Positions 3,353 to 5,768 of a DNA stretch of 5,768 nt are shown piece after piece. The first letter of the stretch is position 1. Every line of letters starts with the position of its first letter. The notes under the pieces were generated by a model, which was given only the letters and a program-made list of their open reading frames with translations, had not been told where the DNA came from and did not search any database. The position numbers and the translations under genes were made by a program. Origin of the DNA: Nostoc cf. edaphicum LEGE 07299 (lineage in GTDB: Bacteria > Cyanobacteriota > Cyanobacteriia > Cyanobacteriales > Nostocaceae); contig NZ_JADEXF010000280.1 in assembly GCF_015207245.1 (NCBI RefSeq), positions 1-5,768 of the forward strand. Reading direction: 5' to 3'.

Positions 3353-5768
3353 CTACCACCAATCTTCGTGGCTACCAAAAGATGGACATGGAATCACATA
3401 AAATGGTGTGCCGCTTCCTGATGCAGACGATTCAGTTGTATGTTCTGGTCCCCAGTAATTGTTTGGATTTTGGTTCCATACACGGTTCTCCTTTTTTGTT
3501 TGCGTATGTCCTATGTCATTCCAATGTTCAGCAGCAGCTTGATGACTATCATCGTGTCCTAGTATCGCATGTTTATATCCAAAATCTGTATATGTAGATC
3601 CAGGGCGCATACTTCTGTAACGAGCTTGAGTTTTATGATAGTTTTTGTTCGTAGGTTCGATTGGCTGAGGGGTTAGGTTGTTAAAGCCTTTAGATAAAAT
3701 TGCCAGCCCTTTAGCTGAATCTTTAGGGGGATTATCATATCCATAGTAGTCGCGCATACCTCCATACTTTGCCTCTGCTTTAGCCTTGCTAAAGCTATAC
3801 AAGTAAACTGTATTAGGATCTCTAGGACCTCTTGATTTAAGTCCAAAAAGCACTTTATCTTTTGTCACCCATTCCTGAATCAAAGATTGAGTTTTTGTTA
3901 GTGTTATGTTCAGCTCTGCTGACAAATGAGAATCTATAAACAGCCAGTCATTCATTATATTTTTTGCTTCTATTTGATAGTCAGATGAAGACTTTGAAAG
4001 GGGTATAGAACTTGGTAAAATCGTAGTGTTCGGTGCAATTACTACCTTAAAATCTAAGTCTTTATCTTTCTCATCCCTCGCAGCATCTTCAAAAAGAATA
4101 CTGAGCTTAATCCCTTTCTCTAACTTTGCTGTATAAGTCTTTTCTATTTGTTTAGCTTGCGCTTGTTTCTCTGCTCTTAAGGTCTTATAATCCTTCGCTA
4201 TGCCTTCAGTATTTTTCATATCTAATACTGCCTGTTGAGCTAGCAATTGGTGCTGCTTTTCATCTTTTTTGCTAGTTTCTTTACCATTATCTTGCTTATT
4301 CTTCTGTTCAGGCTTATCCTGCTTTTCTTTGTCCTTATCCTTGCCAAACCCAAGCTTATCCTTGACTTTATTGCCAAACTTGTCAAACTTATCCTTAACG
4401 GATTTTTTCTTACCTTCAACCCAATTATGGGCAGCTTCTTTTTTATCATTAACCCAATTCTGACCAGCTTGCTTCTTATCCTCAACCCACTGCTTACCAG
4501 CTTTATATTTCTCCTTCGCTGATTCTGCAACGGCTCCTACCTTCTTGCCGAACTTGCTATTTTTAAACTTATTCTTGACACCCTCTTTCTTATCATTAAC
4601 CCACTGCTCGGCTGCTGCTTTCTTATCATTAACCCAATTCTGACCAGTTTCCTTCTTATCTTCAACCCACTGCTTACCGGCTTGATATTTCTCCTTCGCT
4701 GAATCTTTCAGTTCTCCAGCCTTTTTACCAAACTTGCTATTCTTAACCTTGTTGCCAACTTTCTTAAACGCCTTCGCACCTTTATCAATTACCCAATCAA
4801 CTGCTTTTTCCATCGGTTTCCGTAGCTTCTGGAAGATTGCCTGAATCTTGCCAGCAATTCCATCCAAGCCCAAAAGACTTGCGAGGAAACTGATAACTAC
4901 AGGTAAAGATTTAGCAAGGGCATTTTCAACACCCTTGATTGCTTGATCGATCGCACCACTAGCGATCGCAGCAATCGCATCCAGTATCGCATTAATTAAA
5001 TCGGCAATCTGCTGGGCGCGTTCAATAAAGAATTTGACTATCTCATAAATCGCCTTAGCAGCTTTGATGAATGCTGAAGCCGGAGTCAACAGGCTGAGAA
5101 TCCACTCAATCCCGGCTGTAATCACTTTTTCAATGATAAAGTTCTTGATGGGTTCGATCACTAAGGCATTGAGGTCGCCTATCTTCTCTTGGACAAACTG
5201 CCACATCCCAACCACTCCCTGGCTGGCTAAGACTTGAAATACATCAACAGTTTGTTCCAAGCGGCCGACCTTTTCTTCACCCAATTTTTTCACGGCTTGG
5301 GCGCGAATTGCTTCATAAGTGAAGCCCAAAAGCTGCATTGCTAGGCTAAAGATCCCTTTGATGTCTAAGTTTTCTGGCATTTGAATCCCAGTTTCTGCCA
5401 TTGTGCCTGTCAGCCAGCCAATTAATCCTTGCTGGAGGTGCTTCCCGATATTATTCATGAAGTTGAGGAAACCTTGCTTCAGCGCCTGAATCAAATTAGT
5501 CAAGAAACCAATCGGGTTTTTGAGGATTTGCCCAATTACGCCAGCAACTCGCGCTAGCACTTCCAAAAGCATTTTGGTCAGTTCAATGATCGTCTTGATC
5601 ACTCCCACGATGAAGTCGAAAGCTTTTTGAATAAAACCTTTATTTGCTGCCTTCATCTCTTCAATGCGGGCATCAACAGCTTCCAAGTTCTCCTGATATT
5701 TCTGCGCTAGGGTGTCAATTAGCTCATCTTGCTTATCGTCAACACTTTGTTGCAATTCTTCAAATTTA
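3353..5768 (-). CDS. Large polymorphic-toxin-like protein resembling eCIS-associated DUF4157 cargo (5' end outside the window)
   Basis: The frame ends at TAG 3353 and is still open at the right edge. The codon at 5755 is TTG preceded in frame by AAA TTT GAA GAA, so it is probably an internal Leu. Residues here are counted from 5755. Residues 38-120 and 195-310 are Ile/Leu/Ala-rich amphipathic helices. The stretch SFLASLLGLDGIAGKIQAIF followed by LRKPMEKAVDWVI is of a kind I associate with DUF4157 proteins linked to extracellular contractile injection systems. Residues 338-457 are two 60-residue tandem repeats, and 458-500 is a Lys/Asp-rich linker. Residues 501-650 are a mixed helical/strand pre-toxin region. 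The last 75 residues carry KHAILGHDDSHQAAAEHWN, GHTQTKKENRVWNQNPNNYW, GPEHTTESSASG and a final GSHEDWW, a pattern like a His-dependent nuclease tip. The immunity-type gene directly downstream supports a toxin role. Toxicity and eCIS linkage are inferences; the diagnostic N-terminus is not visible. Confidence 0.75.
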   Translation of the reverse strand, partial: KFEELQQSVDDKQDELIDTLAQKYQENLEAVDARIEEMKAANKGFIQKAFDFIVGVIKTIIELTKMLLEVLARVAGVIGQILKNPIGFLTNLIQALKQGFLNFMNNIGKHLQQGLIGWLTGTMAETGIQMPENLDIKGIFSLAMQLLGFTYEAIRAQAVKKLGEEKVGRLEQTVDVFQVLASQGVVGMWQFVQEKIGDLNALVIEPIKNFIIEKVITAGIEWILSLLTPASAFIKAAKAIYEIVKFFIERAQQIADLINAILDAIAAIASGAIDQAIKGVENALAKSLPVVISFLASLLGLDGIAGKIQAIFQKLRKPMEKAVDWVIDKGAKAFKKVGNKVKNSKFGKKAGELKDSAKEKYQAGKQWVEDKKETGQNWVNDKKAAAEQWVNDKKEGVKNKFKNSKFGKKVGAVAESAKEKYKAGKQWVEDKKQAGQNWVNDKKEAAHNWVEGKKKSVKDKFDKFGNKVKDKLGFGKDKDKEKQDKPEQKNKQDNGKETSKKDEKQHQLLAQQAVLDMKNTEGIAKDYKTLRAEKQAQAKQIEKTYTAKLEKGIKLSILFEDAARDEKDKDLDFKVVIAPNTTILPSSIPLSKSSSDYQIEAKNIMNDWLFIDSHLSAELNITLTKTQSLIQEWVTKDKVLFGLKSRGPRDPNTVYLYSFSKAKAEAKYGGMRDYYGYDNPPKDSAKGLAILSKGFNNLTPQPIEPTNKNYHKTQARYRSMRPGSTYTDFGYKHAILGHDDSHQAAAEHWNDIGHTQTKKENRVWNQNPNNYWGPEHTTESSASGSGTPFYVIPCPSFGSHEDWW
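4385..4564 (-). repeat. Tandem repeat unit 2 in the toxin gene (residues 398-457)
   Basis: The second 60-residue unit starts KNSKFGKKVG, with Trp at 423, 434 and 445 (WVEDKK, WVNDKK, WVEGKK). The third motif has drifted to EGKK. Identity is high at the DNA level too, for example the shared block encoding GQNWVNDKK, so the duplication looks internal to this gene. Confidence 0.9.
4565..4744 (-). repeat. Tandem repeat unit 1 in the toxin gene (residues 338-397)
   Basis: The unit is 180 bases, or 60 residues, starting KNSKFGKKAG. It contains Trp at 363, 374 and 385, each followed by Val and two residues later by Asp-Lys-Lys, giving an exact 11-residue period (WVEDKK, WVNDKK, WVNDKK). It is followed without a gap by unit 2, which is identical at 44 of 60 residues. 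Confidence 0.9.

Noticed and set aside
3382..3597. 71-residue plus-strand open frame
   Set aside because: It is antisense to the toxin C-terminal domain, whose residue pattern clearly shows that the minus strand is coding.
4240..4530. Highly basic minus-strand frame and very hydrophobic plus-strand frames over the repeat region
   Set aside because: These follow from the Lys-rich repeats: shifted AAR-rich codons give basic or Ile/Ser-rich peptides, and the antisense of Lys codons gives Phe and Leu runs. They look like membrane proteins only by this artefact.
4385..4744. CRISPR-like array suggested by regularly spaced repeated blocks
   Set aside because: The repeats are in frame, 180 bases long, contiguous and encode a regular protein repeat, with no unique spacers between constant short repeats.
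5753..5755. TTG as the start codon of the large toxin-like gene
   Set aside because: The frame continues open upstream to the window edge (AAA TTT GAA GAA before it), reads as a continuous helical sequence KFEELQQSVDDKQDEL, and has no clear ribosome binding site.

Overview
The window looks cyanobacterial. It has low to moderate GC and four copies of the HIP1 octamer GCGATCGC (788-795, 1666-1673, 1915-1922, 4962-4969), and its protein families are common in filamentous cyanobacteria. This rests on pattern recognition only. Every credible gene lies on the minus strand, so the order of transcription is from high to low coordinates.

Right half (5768 to 2100): a toxin-immunity pair. The large gene 3353-5768 has no visible start. 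Its frame is still open at the right edge, so the N-terminus lies outside the window. The visible 800-odd residues run from amphipathic or hydrophobic helical segments, through a lysine-rich region with two 60-residue tandem repeats, to a C-terminal tip rich in His, Trp and Asn. The helical part resembles the large DUF4157 cargo proteins of extracellular contractile injection systems (eCIS). The tip looks like a polymorphic-toxin effector domain, possibly a nuclease. Thirty-five bases downstream, gene 2100-3317 encodes a two-domain immunity-type protein: an N-terminal suppressor-of-fused (SuFu)-like domain and a C-terminal SMI1/KNR4 (SUKH) domain.

Middle (2099 to 1586): about 500 bases without an intact gene. 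It holds decayed coding fragments, including a second, truncated copy of the 5' end of the YbjN-like gene. It also holds the promoter and operator region of the toxin-antitoxin operon.

Left half (1585 to 1): a type II toxin-antitoxin operon comes first, with a ribbon-helix-helix-like antitoxin at 1322-1585 directly abutting a MazF/PemK-family toxin at 974-1321. Next is a YbjN-domain protein (1-876), cut by the left edge. The 69-base repeat shared by 796-864 and 1842-1910 flanks the toxin-antitoxin operon on both sides in direct orientation. This suggests that a duplication or insertion split an ancestral arrangement.

Taken together, the segment reads as an accessory conflict island: a secreted or injected toxin with its immunity protein, an intracellular endoribonuclease toxin-antitoxin pair, and a YbjN-fold protein whose link to the toxin is only a guess.
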